NCBI RefSeq assembly: GCF_001295925.1
Contig: NZ_LJHQ01000020.1
Span: forward strand, 50,806 to 114,805
Length of the DNA: 64,000 bases
Source of the DNA: Allobosea sp. AAP35
GTDB taxonomy: Bacteria > Pseudomonadota > Alphaproteobacteria > Rhizobiales > Beijerinckiaceae
Direction: 5' to 3'
Each line of letters starts with the position of its first letter. The first letter of the stretch is position 1. The notes under the pieces are model-generated. The model saw only the letters and a program-made list of their open reading frames with translations. It had not been told where the DNA came from and ran no database searches. Positions 7,974-18,623 of this stretch are shown here, piece after piece. A program made the position numbers and the translations under genes.

Positions 7974-9263
7974 ATGGACAAGATCCGCATCACCGGCGGC
8001 CAGCGCCTCAATGGCGCCATTCCGATCTCGGGCGCGAAGAACGCCGCCTTGCCGCTGATGATCGCAAGCCTGCTTACCGACGAGACGTTGACGCTGGCGA
8101 ATGTGCCGCGCCTGTCCGATGTCAGCGCGCTGTCTCGCATCCTGTCCAACCAGGGCGTCGACAGAACCGTCGCAGGCAAGCGTGTCGGCCAGTCAGCCGA
8201 GACCGGCCAGACCATCTCCCTGACGGCCCGCCAGATCGTCGATACCTGCGCGCCCTACGAACTCGTCTCGACGATGCGCGCCAGCTTCTGGGTGATCGCG
8301 CCGATCCTCGCCCGCATGGGCGAGGCCAAGGTCTCGCTGCCAGGTGGCTGTGCGATCGGGACCCGTCCGGTCGATCTGCTACTGATGGCGCTGGAGAAGC
8401 TTGGCGCCGAGATCGAGATCGAGAACGGTTATGCGCTGGCGCGTGCGCCGAAAGGGCTCAAGGGCGCCGAGATTGTGTTCCCAAAAGTCACGGTCGGCGG
8501 CACCCATACCGCCCTGATGGCGGCCGTCCTGGCGCAGGGCACGACCGTGATCGAGAACGCGGCGCGCGAACCCGAGGTGGTCGATTTGGCCGCCTGCCTG
8601 ATCAAGATGGGTGCGAAGATCGAGGGCGCCGGCACCCGCCGGATCGTCGTCACCGGCGTGGCGCGCCTCAGCGGCGCCCATCATGCCGTGCTGCCGGACC
8701 GGATCGAGACCGGGACCTACGCCATGGCGGTGGCGATGACGGGCGGCGACGTCTTGCTGGAAGGCGCGCGCGCCGACCTGCTGCAGTCGGCGCTCGACGT
8801 GCTGGTCAAGGCCGGAGTCGAGGTCAGCAGCACCAATGAGGGCATCCGTGTGCGCCGCAACGGCCAGGCGCTTGAATCGGTCGATGTCGATACCGACCCC
8901 TTCCCCGGATTTCCAACCGATCTCCAGGCTCAGTTCATGGCCCTCATGACCAGGGCCAAGGGCACGTCCCGGATTCGCGAGACCATTTTCGAAAACCGCT
9001 TCATGCATGTGCAGGAGCTGGCGCGTCTCGGCGCGAAGATCCGGCTCGAAGGCGATGCGGCCCATGTCGAGGGGGTTGCCAAGCTGACCGGTGCCCCGGT
9101 GATGGCCACCGATCTGCGCGCCTCGGTCTCGCTCGTCATCGCCGGGCTTGCCGCCGAAGGCGAAACCACGATCAACCGCGTCTATCATCTGGATCGCGGT
9201 TTCGAGGCGTTGGAGGCGAAGCTCACGCGGTGCGGTGCGCAGGTCGAGCGCATCACCGGTTGA
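7974..9263 (+). CDS. murA: UDP-N-acetylglucosamine 1-carboxyvinyltransferase
   Basis: MurA transfers enolpyruvate from PEP to UDP-GlcNAc in the first committed cytoplasmic step of peptidoglycan synthesis. The 429-residue protein starts [20 protein letters not shown] and has the two inside-out alpha/beta domains of EPSP-synthase-like enzymes. The mobile-loop motif [14 protein letters not shown] carries the catalytic cysteine (about residue 126) that is attacked by fosfomycin, so the enzyme should be sensitive. [14 protein letters not shown] and [15 protein letters not shown] are further family signatures. It is followed by DUF2948 and hisD, a gene order widely kept in Hyphomicrobiales. Confidence 0.97.
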   Translation: MDKIRITGGQRLNGAIPISGAKNAALPLMIASLLTDETLTLANVPRLSDVSALSRILSNQGVDRTVAGKRVGQSAETGQTISLTARQIVDTCAPYELVSTMRASFWVIAPILARMGEAKVSLPGGCAIGTRPVDLLLMALEKLGAEIEIENGYALARAPKGLKGAEIVFPKVTVGGTHTALMAAVLAQGTTVIENAAREPEVVDLAACLIKMGAKIEGAGTRRIVVTGVARLSGAHHAVLPDRIETGTYAMAVAMTGGDVLLEGARADLLQSALDVLVKAGVEVSSTNEGIRVRRNGQALESVDVDTDPFPGFPTDLQAQFMALMTRAKGTSRIRETIFENRFMHVQELARLGAKIRLEGDAAHVEGVAKLTGAPVMATDLRASVSLVIAGLAAEGETTINRVYHLDRGFEALEAKLTRCGAQVERITG

Positions 9264-9294
9264 CGTTCGGGGGCGGCACGGCCAGAACACCCCC

Positions 9295-9741
9295 ATGTCG
9301 GATGATGCCGCAGACCCACTCAAGCTCGTCGCGCTCGACGCCGACGATCTTGCGATCGTTTCAGCCCATCTCCAGGACGCGGTCCTGAAAGTGGCCGATA
9401 TCGTCTGGCTGCAGGCGGAGAAGCGGTTTGCCCTCGCCTCCCGCCGCTTTGATTGGGAAGGCGTGGCGCTGGGCCAGCGCCGTCGCCGCCTGACCGCGCT
9501 GCATTTCGACCGGGTTCTCGGCGTGCGCAGCACCGGCATCGACAAGGCGACGCCGGACCAGGTTTTGAGCCTGCTGGCAATCGGTTTCACCGAGCGCGAC
9601 TGCCCCGCCGGAGACGTGACCCTGCATTTTTCCGACGGCGCCGCGATCCAGCTCTCGGTCGAATGCATCGAGGCTCAGATGAAGGATCTCGGTCCGGTCT
9701 GGGAGGCGATTGCCACGCCCGGGCACCCTGACGCCCCCTGA
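9295..9741 (+). CDS. DUF2948 family protein
   Basis: A 148-residue protein starting MSDDAADPLKLVALDADDLAIVS. It matches DUF2948, a family of about 140-150 residues found in alphaproteobacteria next to murA and hisD. Visible features are the family-typical VWLQAEKRFALASRRFDWE segment and a conserved C-terminal SVECIEAQMKDLGPVW helix. No catalytic motif, signal peptide or membrane helix is seen, so it is probably cytoplasmic. It starts 31 bp after murA and ends 41 bp before hisD. The ATG at 9295 is chosen because sequence upstream belongs to the murA C-terminus in another frame. Function unknown. Confidence 0.88.
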   Translation: MSDDAADPLKLVALDADDLAIVSAHLQDAVLKVADIVWLQAEKRFALASRRFDWEGVALGQRRRRLTALHFDRVLGVRSTGIDKATPDQVLSLLAIGFTERDCPAGDVTLHFSDGAAIQLSVECIEAQMKDLGPVWEAIATPGHPDAP

Positions 9742-9782
9742 GCCGAATCTCACGACATCAAGCGGAAAACCAAGGAACAGCG

Positions 9783-11075
<1,293 letters not shown>

Positions 11076-11127
11076 AGGCGAAACCCTTCGGAGCGGCAAC
11101 TCGCCGCGACCAGAGACCGGAGGAGCG

Positions 11128-11616
11128 ATGCCCCAGGCCGAACCATCCGCGAAGCAGTGCCTCGTCGGCGTCACGCTCGACCCGTCCTCGCTGGGCGGGG
11201 GCTCCGCCGATCAGGAGCATGAACGCGCGATCGCGATCTACGATCTGATCGAGCGCAACCGCTTCGTCCTGCCGGGCCATGATGGCGGGCCCTATCTCGC
11301 TCGCCTCGCCATGGTCGAGCGCCGGCTGGTCTTCGAGATCAAGCAGGCGGATGGGTCGCCGGTCATTACCCACCATCTTTCGCTCACGCCGTTTCGCCGC
11401 ATCGTCAAGGATTACGCGATGGTCTGCGAGAGCTACTATGCCGCCATCCGCACCGCGACACCCTCGCAGATCGAGGCGATCGACATGGGCCGGCGCGGGC
11501 TGCACGACGAGGCAGCGACCATCCTGGTCGAACGTCTCGCCAGCAAGGTCGAGATCGATTTCGAGACGGCCCGGCGGCTGTTCACCCTGATCTATGCGCT
11601 GCACTGGAAAGGCTGA
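11128..11616 (+). CDS. UPF0262 family protein
   Basis: A 162-residue protein of the UPF0262 family, found almost only in alphaproteobacteria and nearly always after hisD. It contains the family core [41 protein letters not shown] and the C-terminal [19 protein letters not shown]. No membrane or export signal is present. A GGAGG lies just before ATG 11128. The gene is followed by the phosphatase gene, which starts within or right after its stop codon, so the two are probably translationally linked. Biochemical role unknown. Confidence 0.93.
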   Translation: MPQAEPSAKQCLVGVTLDPSSLGGGSADQEHERAIAIYDLIERNRFVLPGHDGGPYLARLAMVERRLVFEIKQADGSPVITHHLSLTPFRRIVKDYAMVCESYYAAIRTATPSQIEAIDMGRRGLHDEAATILVERLASKVEIDFETARRLFTLIYALHWKG

Positions 11617-11620
11617 GTTC

Positions 11621-12067
11621 TTGGAGCAGCCTGCCTCGCGCAAGGTCCAGAGCGTGCTCTTCATGTGCGCGCAGAACGCCGTGCGTTCGCCGATGGCCGA
11701 GGCGATGGCAAAGCATTTCTTCGGCAGATCGGTCTATGTCCAATCCGCCGGGGCCCGGCGCGGCGAGGTCGATGCCTTCGCGCTCGCGGTCCTCGACGAG
11801 ATCGGCATCGACGCCCACAAGCACAAGCCGAAATCGATCGAGGATCTCGAGGAGTGGGAGGGCCTGAATTTCGACCTGATCGTCTCGCTGTCGCCGGAAG
11901 CCCATCACAAGGCGCTCGACCTGACCCGCACGGTGGCAGCCGAGGTCGAATACTGGCCGACAGTCGACCCCACCGCCGTGCAGGGTTCGCGCGACCGGGT
12001 GCTGGATGCCTACCGCGAGGTGCGCGACGGGCTGATGCGACGGATCAAGGCACGGCTGACTGTCTAA
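11621..12067 (+). CDS. low-molecular-weight phosphotyrosine phosphatase family protein
   Basis: A 148-residue protein. The P-loop is CAQNAVR followed by SPMAEA, the C-X5-R-S signature of low-molecular-weight tyrosine phosphatases and related arsenate reductases. The DP motif (WPTVDPTA) supplies the general acid. TTG 11621 is preferred because GAAAGG lies 8 nt upstream; ATG 11594, in frame and inside the UPF0262 gene, is the alternative. In Hyphomicrobiales this gene follows UPF0262 and usually precedes infA, maf and yacG, none of which is found here. Protein phosphatase activity is likely; arsenate reduction cannot be excluded, but no ars genes are nearby. Confidence 0.88.
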   Translation: MEQPASRKVQSVLFMCAQNAVRSPMAEAMAKHFFGRSVYVQSAGARRGEVDAFALAVLDEIGIDAHKHKPKSIEDLEEWEGLNFDLIVSLSPEAHHKALDLTRTVAAEVEYWPTVDPTAVQGSRDRVLDAYREVRDGLMRRIKARLTV

Positions 12068-12439
12068 GCGGGCTGCGTGGTCATGCGCGACAAGATGTCG
12101 CGATCGTCGGTCCCGGGAAATGCCGTGAATCCGAGCTCAATCATGGGTTGCCGACGCGGGCATGCGCCTGCACAGACAAAATTCGAGCGTTCTCGGCCCT
12201 TGCGGGTGCGCAGGCGGTGCGTCGGTCGTCAGCACAAGAGGACACGGCCTCGCCTCCCAACGGCCGCAGCCGGCGCATTGCAATTCAGCGTTGCCGCGCG
12301 ATCTGCCGTGCCCGAAGTCTGACCTATCGTCGCACCGACAGCGAAGGCGACGTCGCAAGCAAACATTTAACCGCAGTCCGCTTGATTGGTCAGCGTCTGC
12401 AGGGGGGCTTGTGGGCATTCGTCTAGCTTCAGGCCATTC
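12068..12439. other. 372-bp intergenic region without recognised gene
   Basis: Between the phosphatase and the exported protein. Open frames here are short and lack family-like sequence, Shine-Dalgarno or consistent codon use. I see no tRNA, terminator or repeat. In related genomes infA, maf and yacG would be expected at this place, so it may be a synteny junction. Confidence 0.5.
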
Positions 12440-12817
12440 ATGTCATCGACAACGCTAAGCAGCCCCTTGCATCGTAGACCTGTGTCGAAACGCGCCTGCG
12501 TGGGGCTTGCCCTGATCGGTATCGGCAGCACGGCCTTTGCCCTCGCGGCCCTGCCAGGCAGCCGCGCGCAGGCCGCCGGCGCGCCCGTGGCGATCGTCTT
12601 TCCGCCTTGGATCGCGGCCGAGGAAGCGGTGGCGCGCACACTGTCCGCCGGCCATCTCGTCCTGCGTTCCGGCCGCCTGGCGTCCATCGTCATCGCCGCG
12701 CCGACACCGTCGGAAGAGCGACCCGCCGGCAGGCCCGCAGGCGCGCTGATGCTGGTGGCGCTCGTCGGGCTGGCGGGCTGCCTGGATGCCCTCGCGATCG
12801 ACAGGGCCGCCTCATGA
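12440..12817 (+). CDS. small exported or membrane protein coupled to a chemoreceptor
   Basis: A 125-residue protein of unrecognised family. A basic N-terminus is followed by a hydrophobic helix (about 19-38) ending in AQAAG, which could be a cleaved signal peptide. A short domain with [19 protein letters not shown] follows, then a proline-rich linker and a second hydrophobic helix near the C-terminus (about 101-117). Its stop codon overlaps the chemoreceptor start (ATGA, 12814-12817), so the two are translated together. The layout suggests a periplasmic accessory or ligand-sensing partner of the receptor; this is inference. The start at ATG 12440 gives the best signal sequence; an in-frame GTG/ATG region from 12386 is open but less likely. 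Confidence 0.65.
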   Translation: MSSTTLSSPLHRRPVSKRACVGLALIGIGSTAFALAALPGSRAQAAGAPVAIVFPPWIAAEEAVARTLSAGHLVLRSGRLASIVIAAPTPSEERPAGRPAGALMLVALVGLAGCLDALAIDRAAS

Positions 12818-14271
12818 TCTGGACCCTCGATGTCGTTCGCCAGCGCGTCGCCTGCGTCCTGCTGGGCCTGGCCTTCCTGCATGTGCCGCTCATCGCCCTG
12901 ATCGGCTGGCTGCGCGGCGAAGATATACTGGTCCCTGCCGCGCTCGCCTTCTTCATGGCGGCGGGTGCGCTGCTTCTGTTCGTCGGCCGCGGCGCTGCGT
13001 CCATCACCCAACTCGTGATGGCAATGGTTCTCATCGGCCAGGTCTCGATCATGGTCTTCAGCCTGGCCGGCCATCCCTGGCAGCCGGACATGCACATGTA
13101 CTACTTCGCGGTGCTGGCGCTGCTCGCCGGCTTCTGTGACTGGCGCCCGATCGTGATGGGGGCCGCCCTGACGGCAGCCCATCACCTCGTCTTGCAATAT
13201 CTGCTGCCTTCGGCCGTCTTCTATCAGGGCGGCAGTCTCCTGCGCGTGCTGCTGCATGCGGTCATCGTCGTCATCGAGACGTCTTTCCTGGCCACCATCG
13301 CGATCATCATGGAGCGCATGTTCCTGGTGAACACGGAAAACCTCGCGCTGGCGCACGCTGTCGCCGAGCGCGAGCGCGCGGCGGGAGAGCGCGAGAAGGC
13401 CCTGGCCGACGAACTGGGCCGCCGCGCCCAGACGCTGCGCGAGATTGTCAGCCGCTTTCAGGAGAAGATGGAACAGGAGATGGCGGTGCTCGACCGTTCG
13501 TCCGACGTCATGCAGGGTGAGGCCGTCACCCTGATCGAAACATCGGATAAGGCCAGGCGTCAGACCGTGCGCGTCGCCGAAGCCACGTCCGAAACCATGC
13601 TGGGCATCGACCATCTGTCCGCCGCGAGCAACCAGCTGGCCATGTCGATCGGCGAGATCGGCCGCAGCGTCACGCACTCCGCTGACGGCTCGACCACGGC
13701 GGCCGCGCTCGCGCGCAAGGCCAGCAGCGAGATCGAGATCCTCGCCCGAAACAGCGAAAAGGTCGGAGCGGTGGTCGAGCTGATCCGCAGCATCGCGGCA
13801 CAGACGAGCCTGCTCGCGCTCAACGCGACGATCGAGGCCGCACGCGCCGGCGAGATGGGTCGCGGCTTCGCCGTCGTCGCCGCCGAGGTCAAGACTCTGT
13901 CGGCCCAGACGGCCAAGGCGACCGACGAGGTGTCGGACCAGATCGGCGCGATGCAGACCGCATCCCAGCGATCGCTGACCGCCATTCGTGACATCGTCAC
14001 CGCCATCGGCGATGTCGAGCGGGTCGCCGAGGCGATCTCCGTATCGGTCCAGCAGCAGGGCCAGGCCACTTCCGAGATCGCGCACCAGGTCAGCATATCC
14101 TTCGATGGCGCCAGGCGCAGCGCCGACACCGTCGGCAGCTTCGAAGCCATGACGGCAAGCGCCCATCACGCCGCCCAGCAGGTGCAGGATTCAGCAGATG
14201 CGCTGGCGGCGCAGGCTCGCAACATCCGCGAAGAGGTCGCGGATTTCTGCGGGCGTGTCGCCACGGCCTGA
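12814..14271 (+). CDS. methyl-accepting chemotaxis protein with multi-pass membrane domain
   Basis: A 485-residue chemoreceptor. The N-terminal 170 residues form about six membrane helices with almost no periplasmic domain. A coiled coil follows (about 180-250, with [18 protein letters not shown]), then the cytoplasmic signalling domain. The hairpin tip reads [21 protein letters not shown] followed by [16 protein letters not shown] (given in two parts), diagnostic for binding CheA and CheW. No classic HAMP is evident. ATG 12814 overlaps the stop of the upstream gene; longer frames opening at 12607 run inside that gene and are rejected. No che genes are nearby. With no periplasmic ligand domain of its own, it may sense membrane or energy state, or act with the upstream exported partner. 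Confidence 0.9.
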   Translation: MIWTLDVVRQRVACVLLGLAFLHVPLIALIGWLRGEDILVPAALAFFMAAGALLLFVGRGAASITQLVMAMVLIGQVSIMVFSLAGHPWQPDMHMYYFAVLALLAGFCDWRPIVMGAALTAAHHLVLQYLLPSAVFYQGGSLLRVLLHAVIVVIETSFLATIAIIMERMFLVNTENLALAHAVAERERAAGEREKALADELGRRAQTLREIVSRFQEKMEQEMAVLDRSSDVMQGEAVTLIETSDKARRQTVRVAEATSETMLGIDHLSAASNQLAMSIGEIGRSVTHSADGSTTAAALARKASSEIEILARNSEKVGAVVELIRSIAAQTSLLALNATIEAARAGEMGRGFAVVAAEVKTLSAQTAKATDEVSDQIGAMQTASQRSLTAIRDIVTAIGDVERVAEAISVSVQQQGQATSEIAHQVSISFDGARRSADTVGSFEAMTASAHHAAQQVQDSADALAAQARNIREEVADFCGRVATA

Positions 14272-14276
14272 TCCCG

Positions 14277-15494
14277 CTACCAGGCCTTGCCGGGACCGAC
14301 AGCGCCGAGGCCGAGCCAGTGGCCAAGCTTGGCGGCGATGTCGGCGAAGCTCTCGCGCCGTCCGATCGGTGCGGGCGCGATCCCCGGCCCGAAGGCCAGG
14401 ATCGGCACATGCTCGCGGGTGTGGTCCGTGCCGGGCCAGGTCGGGTCGTTGCCATGGTCGGCCGTGATGATGGCGAGATCGCCCGGCTTCAGTGCCGCTT
14501 CCAGCCGGGGCAGCATCGCGTCGAACGCCTCCAGCGCCGCCGCATAGCCAGGCACGTCGCGGCGGTGACCAAACTCGGTATCGAAATCGACGAGGTTGAC
14601 GAAGCAGAAGCCCCCGTCGGGCAGTCGCTCCCACGCCGCCAGCGCCGCATCGAACATCGCCGCATTTCCGAAGGGCTTGATCTCCTCGCCCGTGGCGCGA
14701 TGCGCGAAGATGTCACCGATCTTGCCGACGGTGATCACTGTGCGTCCGCGCGCCGCCAGACGGTCGAGGATCGTCTCGTCCGGCGGCGGGATGGCGAAAT
14801 CCTTGCGGTTGCCTGTGCGGGTGTACCCGCTATCCGCAGTTCCGGTGAAGGGCCGCGCGATCACGCGCCCGATCCGCAAGGGATCGACCAGCAGCCGCAC
14901 CGTGCGGCACAGCGCATAGAGCCGCTCAAGCCCGAAATGCTCCTCATGTGCGGCGATCTGCAGCACGGAATCGACGGAGGTGTAGCAGATCGGCTTGCCG
15001 GTCTCGATGTGCTCGGCCGCGAGTTCGTCAATGATCGCCGTGCCCGAGGCATGCCGGTTGCCGAGAATTCCGGGCAGATCGCCCTCCCGGATGATGGCGG
15101 CGACGAGGGCGGACGGAAACGAGTTCTCCAGCGCGGTGAAATAGCCCCAGGCGAAGGACACCGGGCAGCCGGCGATCTCCCAGTGCCCCGAGGGCGTGTC
15201 CTTGCCCTGGCTCTTTTCGACGCCATAGCCATGCCGGCCTTCGGGGATGGCGGGCTTCGCACCGCCGGCCAGTGGCTTGCCCGTGGACGCCTCACAGGCG
15301 TGGGCGAGGCCGAGCCGCACGAGGTTCGGCAAGGCAAGCGGCCCGCTGCGCAGGCCCTCGCGATCGCCACGACCCTCAGTGCAGGCCAGTGCGATATGCC
15401 CCAGGGTGTCGGCGCCGGTGTCGCCATAGAGATGCGCGTCCTGCGCTCCGCCGCAGCCGACGGAATCGAGCACGATCAGGATGGCCCGCGTCAT
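14277..15494 (-). CDS. deoB: phosphopentomutase
   Basis: DeoB interconverts (deoxy)ribose 1-phosphate and 5-phosphate in nucleoside salvage. The 405-residue protein belongs to the alkaline-phosphatase superfamily. [12 protein letters not shown] holds the N-terminal metal-binding Asp, [10 protein letters not shown] the phospho-acceptor Thr, and [20 protein letters not shown] (two parts of the same motif) the C-terminal metal ligands. Its start lies 2 bp after the stop of the yejF gene in the same direction, so it may be the last gene of the yej transcript. That arrangement would place nucleoside-sugar salvage beside peptide uptake, with no obvious functional link. Confidence 0.96.
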   Translation of the reverse strand: MTRAILIVLDSVGCGGAQDAHLYGDTGADTLGHIALACTEGRGDREGLRSGPLALPNLVRLGLAHACEASTGKPLAGGAKPAIPEGRHGYGVEKSQGKDTPSGHWEIAGCPVSFAWGYFTALENSFPSALVAAIIREGDLPGILGNRHASGTAIIDELAAEHIETGKPICYTSVDSVLQIAAHEEHFGLERLYALCRTVRLLVDPLRIGRVIARPFTGTADSGYTRTGNRKDFAIPPPDETILDRLAARGRTVITVGKIGDIFAHRATGEEIKPFGNAAMFDAALAAWERLPDGGFCFVNLVDFDTEFGHRRDVPGYAAALEAFDAMLPRLEAALKPGDLAIITADHGNDPTWPGTDHTREHVPILAFGPGIAPAPIGRRESFADIAAKLGHWLGLGAVGPGKAW

Positions 15495-15496
15495 GC

Positions 15497-17128
15497 TCAG
15501 TCCCGCGCCGCGATGGCAGCCGTCGGTTCGAGATTGAGCGCCGCCGCCAGCAGCGCCTGCGTATAGGGCTCGCGCGGCGTGGAGAAGATCGCCTCGGCGG
15601 GCCCTTCCTCCACGACCTTGCCGTTCTGCATCACCAGGACGCGATGGGCCATCGCGCGCACGACCTTGAGATCATGGCTGATGAAGAGATAGCCCAGCCC
15701 GCGCCGCGCCTGCAGATCGCGCAGCAATTCGACAATCTGGACCTGGACGGACATATCGAGCGCCGAGGTCGGCTCGTCCAGCACGACGAATTTCGGATCG
15801 AGAACCATGGCGCGCGCGATCGCGATGCGCTGGCGCTGCCCACCGGAGAACTCGTGCGGGTAGCGGTCCATGGCGGAGGGATCGAGCCCGACATCGCTCA
15901 ACGCCTGCGCCACGACCTCGCGGCGTTGGCCGTAGCTCTGCTGGCTGGCCTGGACGGTCAGCCCCTCGGCGACGATCTCGGCCACCGACATGCGTGGCGA
16001 CAGCGAGCCGTAAGGGTCCTGGAACACGACCTGCAAATCCTTGCGCTTCGGGCGCACCTGCGCGCTCGACAGCCCGTCGATGCGGTCGCCCAGAAAGACG
16101 ATCGGCCCCTCTGACGAAATCAGCCGCAGGATGGCAAGCCCCAGAGTCGTCTTGCCCGAGCCGGATTCGCCGACGACGCCCAGCGTCTCGCCGGCGCGAA
16201 CGCTCACGGAAATGCCATCGACCGCCTTCACATGGCCGGTCGTCTTGCGCAGGAAGCCGGTCTTGATCGGGAACCAGACCTTGATCGGCCCGGCCTCGAC
16301 CAGCGTCGCGGCGTTGGCCGGCACGGGGGCCGGGCGGCCCTTGGGCTCGGCGGCGAGCAGGCGCTGCGTATAGGCATGCTGCGGGTTGCCGAAGATCTCG
16401 GCAACCGGCCCCTGTTCGACGATCTGGCCCTTCAGCATCACGCAGACCCGGTCCGCGATGCGCCGCACGATGCCGAGATCATGGGTGATGAACAGCATCG
16501 CCATGCCGAGCCGGCCCTGAAGCTCCTTCAGCAGCTTCAGGATCTGTGCCTGCACGGTCACGTCGAGCGCCGTCGTCGGCTCGTCGGCGATGAGCAGATG
16601 CGGCTCATTGGCGAGCGCCATCGCGATCATCACGCGCTGGCGCTGCCCGCCCGAAAGCTGGTGCGGATAGGCGTCGAGCCGGCTTTCCGCATCGCGGATG
16701 CCGACCAGCGCCAGAAGTTCGAGAGTGCGGGCTCGCGCCTTGTCGCCACGCAGGCCCTTGTGCAGCTCGAGGATCTCTCCGATCTGCCGCGCGATCGTGT
16801 GCAGCGGGTTGAGCGAGGTCATCGGCTCCTGGAACACCATGGTGATGTCATTGCCGCGCACCTTGCGCAGCGCATCCTCGTCAGCCGCGATCAGATCCTG
16901 ACCGTTGAACAGGACTTGTCCGGAGGGGTGATAGGCGGAAGGGTAGTTCAGCAGCTTGAGGATCGAGAGCGCCGAGACCGATTTGCCCGAGCCGGATTCG
17001 CCGACGATCGCCAGCGTCTCACCCTTGGCGAGGTCGAAGGAGACGCGGTCGACGGCCAGCGTCTCGCGGCCGCCCTGGCGAAAGGCGACGGAGAGGTCGC
17101 GGACGGAAAGGAGGGGCAGGGGAGTCAA
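15497..17128 (-). CDS. yejF: microcin C/peptide ABC importer, fused ATP-binding subunit
   Basis: A 543-residue protein with two complete ABC ATPase domains. Walker A is GESGSGKS in the first half and GESGSGKT in the second. Each half has an LSGGQRQR- or [12 protein letters not shown] signature and a Walker B ([16 protein letters not shown]). It powers the YejABEF importer of oligopeptides, known in enterobacteria for microcin C uptake and in Brucella for peptide resistance. Translation appears to start at TTG 17128, which overlaps the TGA stop of the small gene at 17125-17400, so the two are translationally coupled. The yej order is A-B-E-(small gene)-F. Confidence 0.93.
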   Translation of the reverse strand: MTPLPLLSVRDLSVAFRQGGRETLAVDRVSFDLAKGETLAIVGESGSGKSVSALSILKLLNYPSAYHPSGQVLFNGQDLIAADEDALRKVRGNDITMVFQEPMTSLNPLHTIARQIGEILELHKGLRGDKARARTLELLALVGIRDAESRLDAYPHQLSGGQRQRVMIAMALANEPHLLIADEPTTALDVTVQAQILKLLKELQGRLGMAMLFITHDLGIVRRIADRVCVMLKGQIVEQGPVAEIFGNPQHAYTQRLLAAEPKGRPAPVPANAATLVEAGPIKVWFPIKTGFLRKTTGHVKAVDGISVSVRAGETLGVVGESGSGKTTLGLAILRLISSEGPIVFLGDRIDGLSSAQVRPKRKDLQVVFQDPYGSLSPRMSVAEIVAEGLTVQASQQSYGQRREVVAQALSDVGLDPSAMDRYPHEFSGGQRQRIAIARAMVLDPKFVVLDEPTSALDMSVQVQIVELLRDLQARRGLGYLFISHDLKVVRAMAHRVLVMQNGKVVEEGPAEAIFSTPREPYTQALLAAALNLEPTAAIAARD

Positions 17129-17400
17129 ATTCGTGCCTTTGATGCCAACTTGGCCATCAGGTTAGCTAGAGCTTGATCGGGCGTTGCACCCGACGCGATC
17201 CAGTGCGGTGGATCACGCCAGAATTCCTGCGCGTCGCAGTCATCGCCATGAGGCCCTTGTTCGAGAGTGCGTATAACGCGATAGCAGCCGTTCTCAAGCG
17301 TGTCCGCTCCATTGACAGCAAGCCAGGCGCCTTTGGAATAACAGCCGCCATAGCGGTCTTCTACGATTGCAACCGGATGGATCGCGGATTCTTCGGTCAT
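17125..17400 (-). CDS. uncharacterised 91-residue protein embedded in the yej operon
   Basis: A 91-residue acidic soluble protein that I do not recognise. It begins MTEESAIHPVAIVEDRYGGC and contains the aromatic segments YSKGAWLAVNG and CDAQEFWRDPPHWIASGATPDQAL. No membrane helix or signal peptide is present. The start at 17400 is fixed by a strong GGAGG (complement of 17406-17410). Its stop overlaps the yejF start (TTGA), so it is co-translated with the ATPase gene. A perfect inverted repeat lies just before its Shine-Dalgarno. The gene splits yejE from yejF, which are normally adjacent. Possibilities are a regulator of the transporter, or a small accessory gene acquired into the operon; nothing in the sequence settles this. 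Confidence 0.75.
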   Translation of the reverse strand: MTEESAIHPVAIVEDRYGGCYSKGAWLAVNGADTLENGCYRVIRTLEQGPHGDDCDAQEFWRDPPHWIASGATPDQALANLMAKLASKARI

Positions 17401-17409
17401 TGCGGCCTC

Positions 17410-17434
17410 CCAATACAATTTTTGATTGTATTGG
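17410..17434. repeat. AT-rich perfect inverted repeat upstream of the embedded small gene
   Basis: CCAATACAAT (17410-17419) and ATTGTATTGG (17425-17434) are perfect 10-bp complements around a 5-nt spacer. On the coding (minus) strand one arm runs directly into the GGAGG of the small gene. It could be an operator or an RNA hairpin that hides the ribosome-binding site; a terminator for yejE is less likely because there is no GC-rich stem. Confidence 0.7.
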
Positions 17435-17446
17435 TTTGGTGCTGCC

Positions 17447-18622
17447 TCACGCAAACGTCTTCCGCGGGTCAAACGCATCTCGCACCGCCTCGCCGATGAA
17501 GATCAGCAGCGACAGCATCAGCGCGATCACGACGAAGCCCGAGAGGCCGAGCCAGGGCGCCTGCAAGTTGGATTTACCCTGCGCCAGAAGCTCTCCCAGC
17601 GAGGGCGAGCCGGGTGGCAGCCCGAAGCCGAGAAAGTCGAGCGAGGTGAGCGTCGTGATCGAGCCGTTCAGGATGAAGGGCAGGAAGGTCAGCGTCGCCA
17701 CCATCGCATTGGGCAGGAGATGCTTGACCATGATCGAGGCATCAGACAGCCCCAGCGCCCGCGCCGCCCGGACATATTCGAAATTGCGCGCCCGCAGGAA
17801 TTCCGCCCGCACCACGCCCACCAGCGCGACCCAGGAGAACAGCAGGAGGATGCCGAGCAGCACGAAGAAGCTCGGGGTGATGATCGCCGCGACGATGATC
17901 AGCAGATACAGCGCCGGGATCGAGGTCCAGATCTCGATGACGCGCTGGAAAATGAGGTCGGTCCAGCCACCGAAATAACCCTGAATGGCGCCGGCCGCGA
18001 TGCCGATGACCGAGGAGATGCCGCACAGGATCAGCCCGAACAGGATCGAGATGCGGAAGCCGTAGATCAGCCGCGCCACCACGTCGCGGCCCTGGTCGTC
18101 GGTGCCGAGCCAGTTCCATTCGAGGTCGCGGCAGCCCGTGCCGCCGCTTCGCTGCGCGATCGCGAGGCACTGCTCGTCCTTGAGCATCCAGGTCGGCGGG
18201 GCCGGTGCCGGCACCGGTAGATCGAGATTATGCGTGCGGTAGCTGTAGCGGATCGGCGGCCAGACGGCGAAGCCGTTCTCGTTGATTTCCGTGGCGATGA
18301 CCGGGTCGCGATAGTCGGTCGTGGCGAGGAAGCCGCCGAATTTCTCCTCCGGATAGTTCACCACGATCGGGAACAGCCACTCGCCCTTGTAGCGCACGAT
18401 CAACGGACGGTCGTTGGCCAGGAACTCGGCGAAGAGCGACAGTACGAACAGGATCAGGAAGATCCAAAGCGACCACCAGCCTCGCTTGTTGGCCTTGAAG
18501 TTGTCGAGCCTGCGCCGGTTGATCGGCGAGAGCTTGAGCCAGCCCTGGTTGGCTTGAGCCGGTGCGAGCGGGGCCTCGCCGCGCAGGGCGGCTGGCGGGG
18601 GAGCGGTCAGCGTATCGGACAT
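17447..18622 (-). CDS. yejE: peptide ABC importer, inner-membrane permease
   Basis: A 391-residue permease of the DppC/OppC type. The N-terminus is Pro/Ala-rich and is followed by a first membrane helix (about 50-68), a large periplasmic segment (about 70-185) typical of YejE, and five further helices. The cytoplasmic EAA loop is present as ARALGLSDASIMVKHLLPNA. It pairs with YejB to form the channel, and with YejF as ATPase. The start ATG 18622 lies one base after the yejB stop, so the genes are tightly linked. Confidence 0.93.
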   Translation of the reverse strand: MSDTLTAPPPAALRGEAPLAPAQANQGWLKLSPINRRRLDNFKANKRGWWSLWIFLILFVLSLFAEFLANDRPLIVRYKGEWLFPIVVNYPEEKFGGFLATTDYRDPVIATEINENGFAVWPPIRYSYRTHNLDLPVPAPAPPTWMLKDEQCLAIAQRSGGTGCRDLEWNWLGTDDQGRDVVARLIYGFRISILFGLILCGISSVIGIAAGAIQGYFGGWTDLIFQRVIEIWTSIPALYLLIIVAAIITPSFFVLLGILLLFSWVALVGVVRAEFLRARNFEYVRAARALGLSDASIMVKHLLPNAMVATLTFLPFILNGSITTLTSLDFLGFGLPPGSPSLGELLAQGKSNLQAPWLGLSGFVVIALMLSLLIFIGEAVRDAFDPRKTFA

Positions 18623-18623
18623 C

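Noticed and set aside
11594..12067. Low-molecular-weight phosphatase considered as arsenate reductase ArsC
   Set aside because: The C-X5-R motif is shared by both, but no ars genes are nearby and the UPF0262 neighbourhood is the housekeeping one.
12367..14169. 600-codon frame opposite the chemoreceptor
   Set aside because: His/Asp/Arg-rich antisense sequence without domain features; the receptor signalling domain on the + strand is unambiguous.
17410..17434. Palindrome considered as a rho-independent terminator of yejE
   Set aside because: The stem is AT-rich and a Shine-Dalgarno abuts it directly on the coding strand without a T-run; an operator or RNA switch is more plausible.
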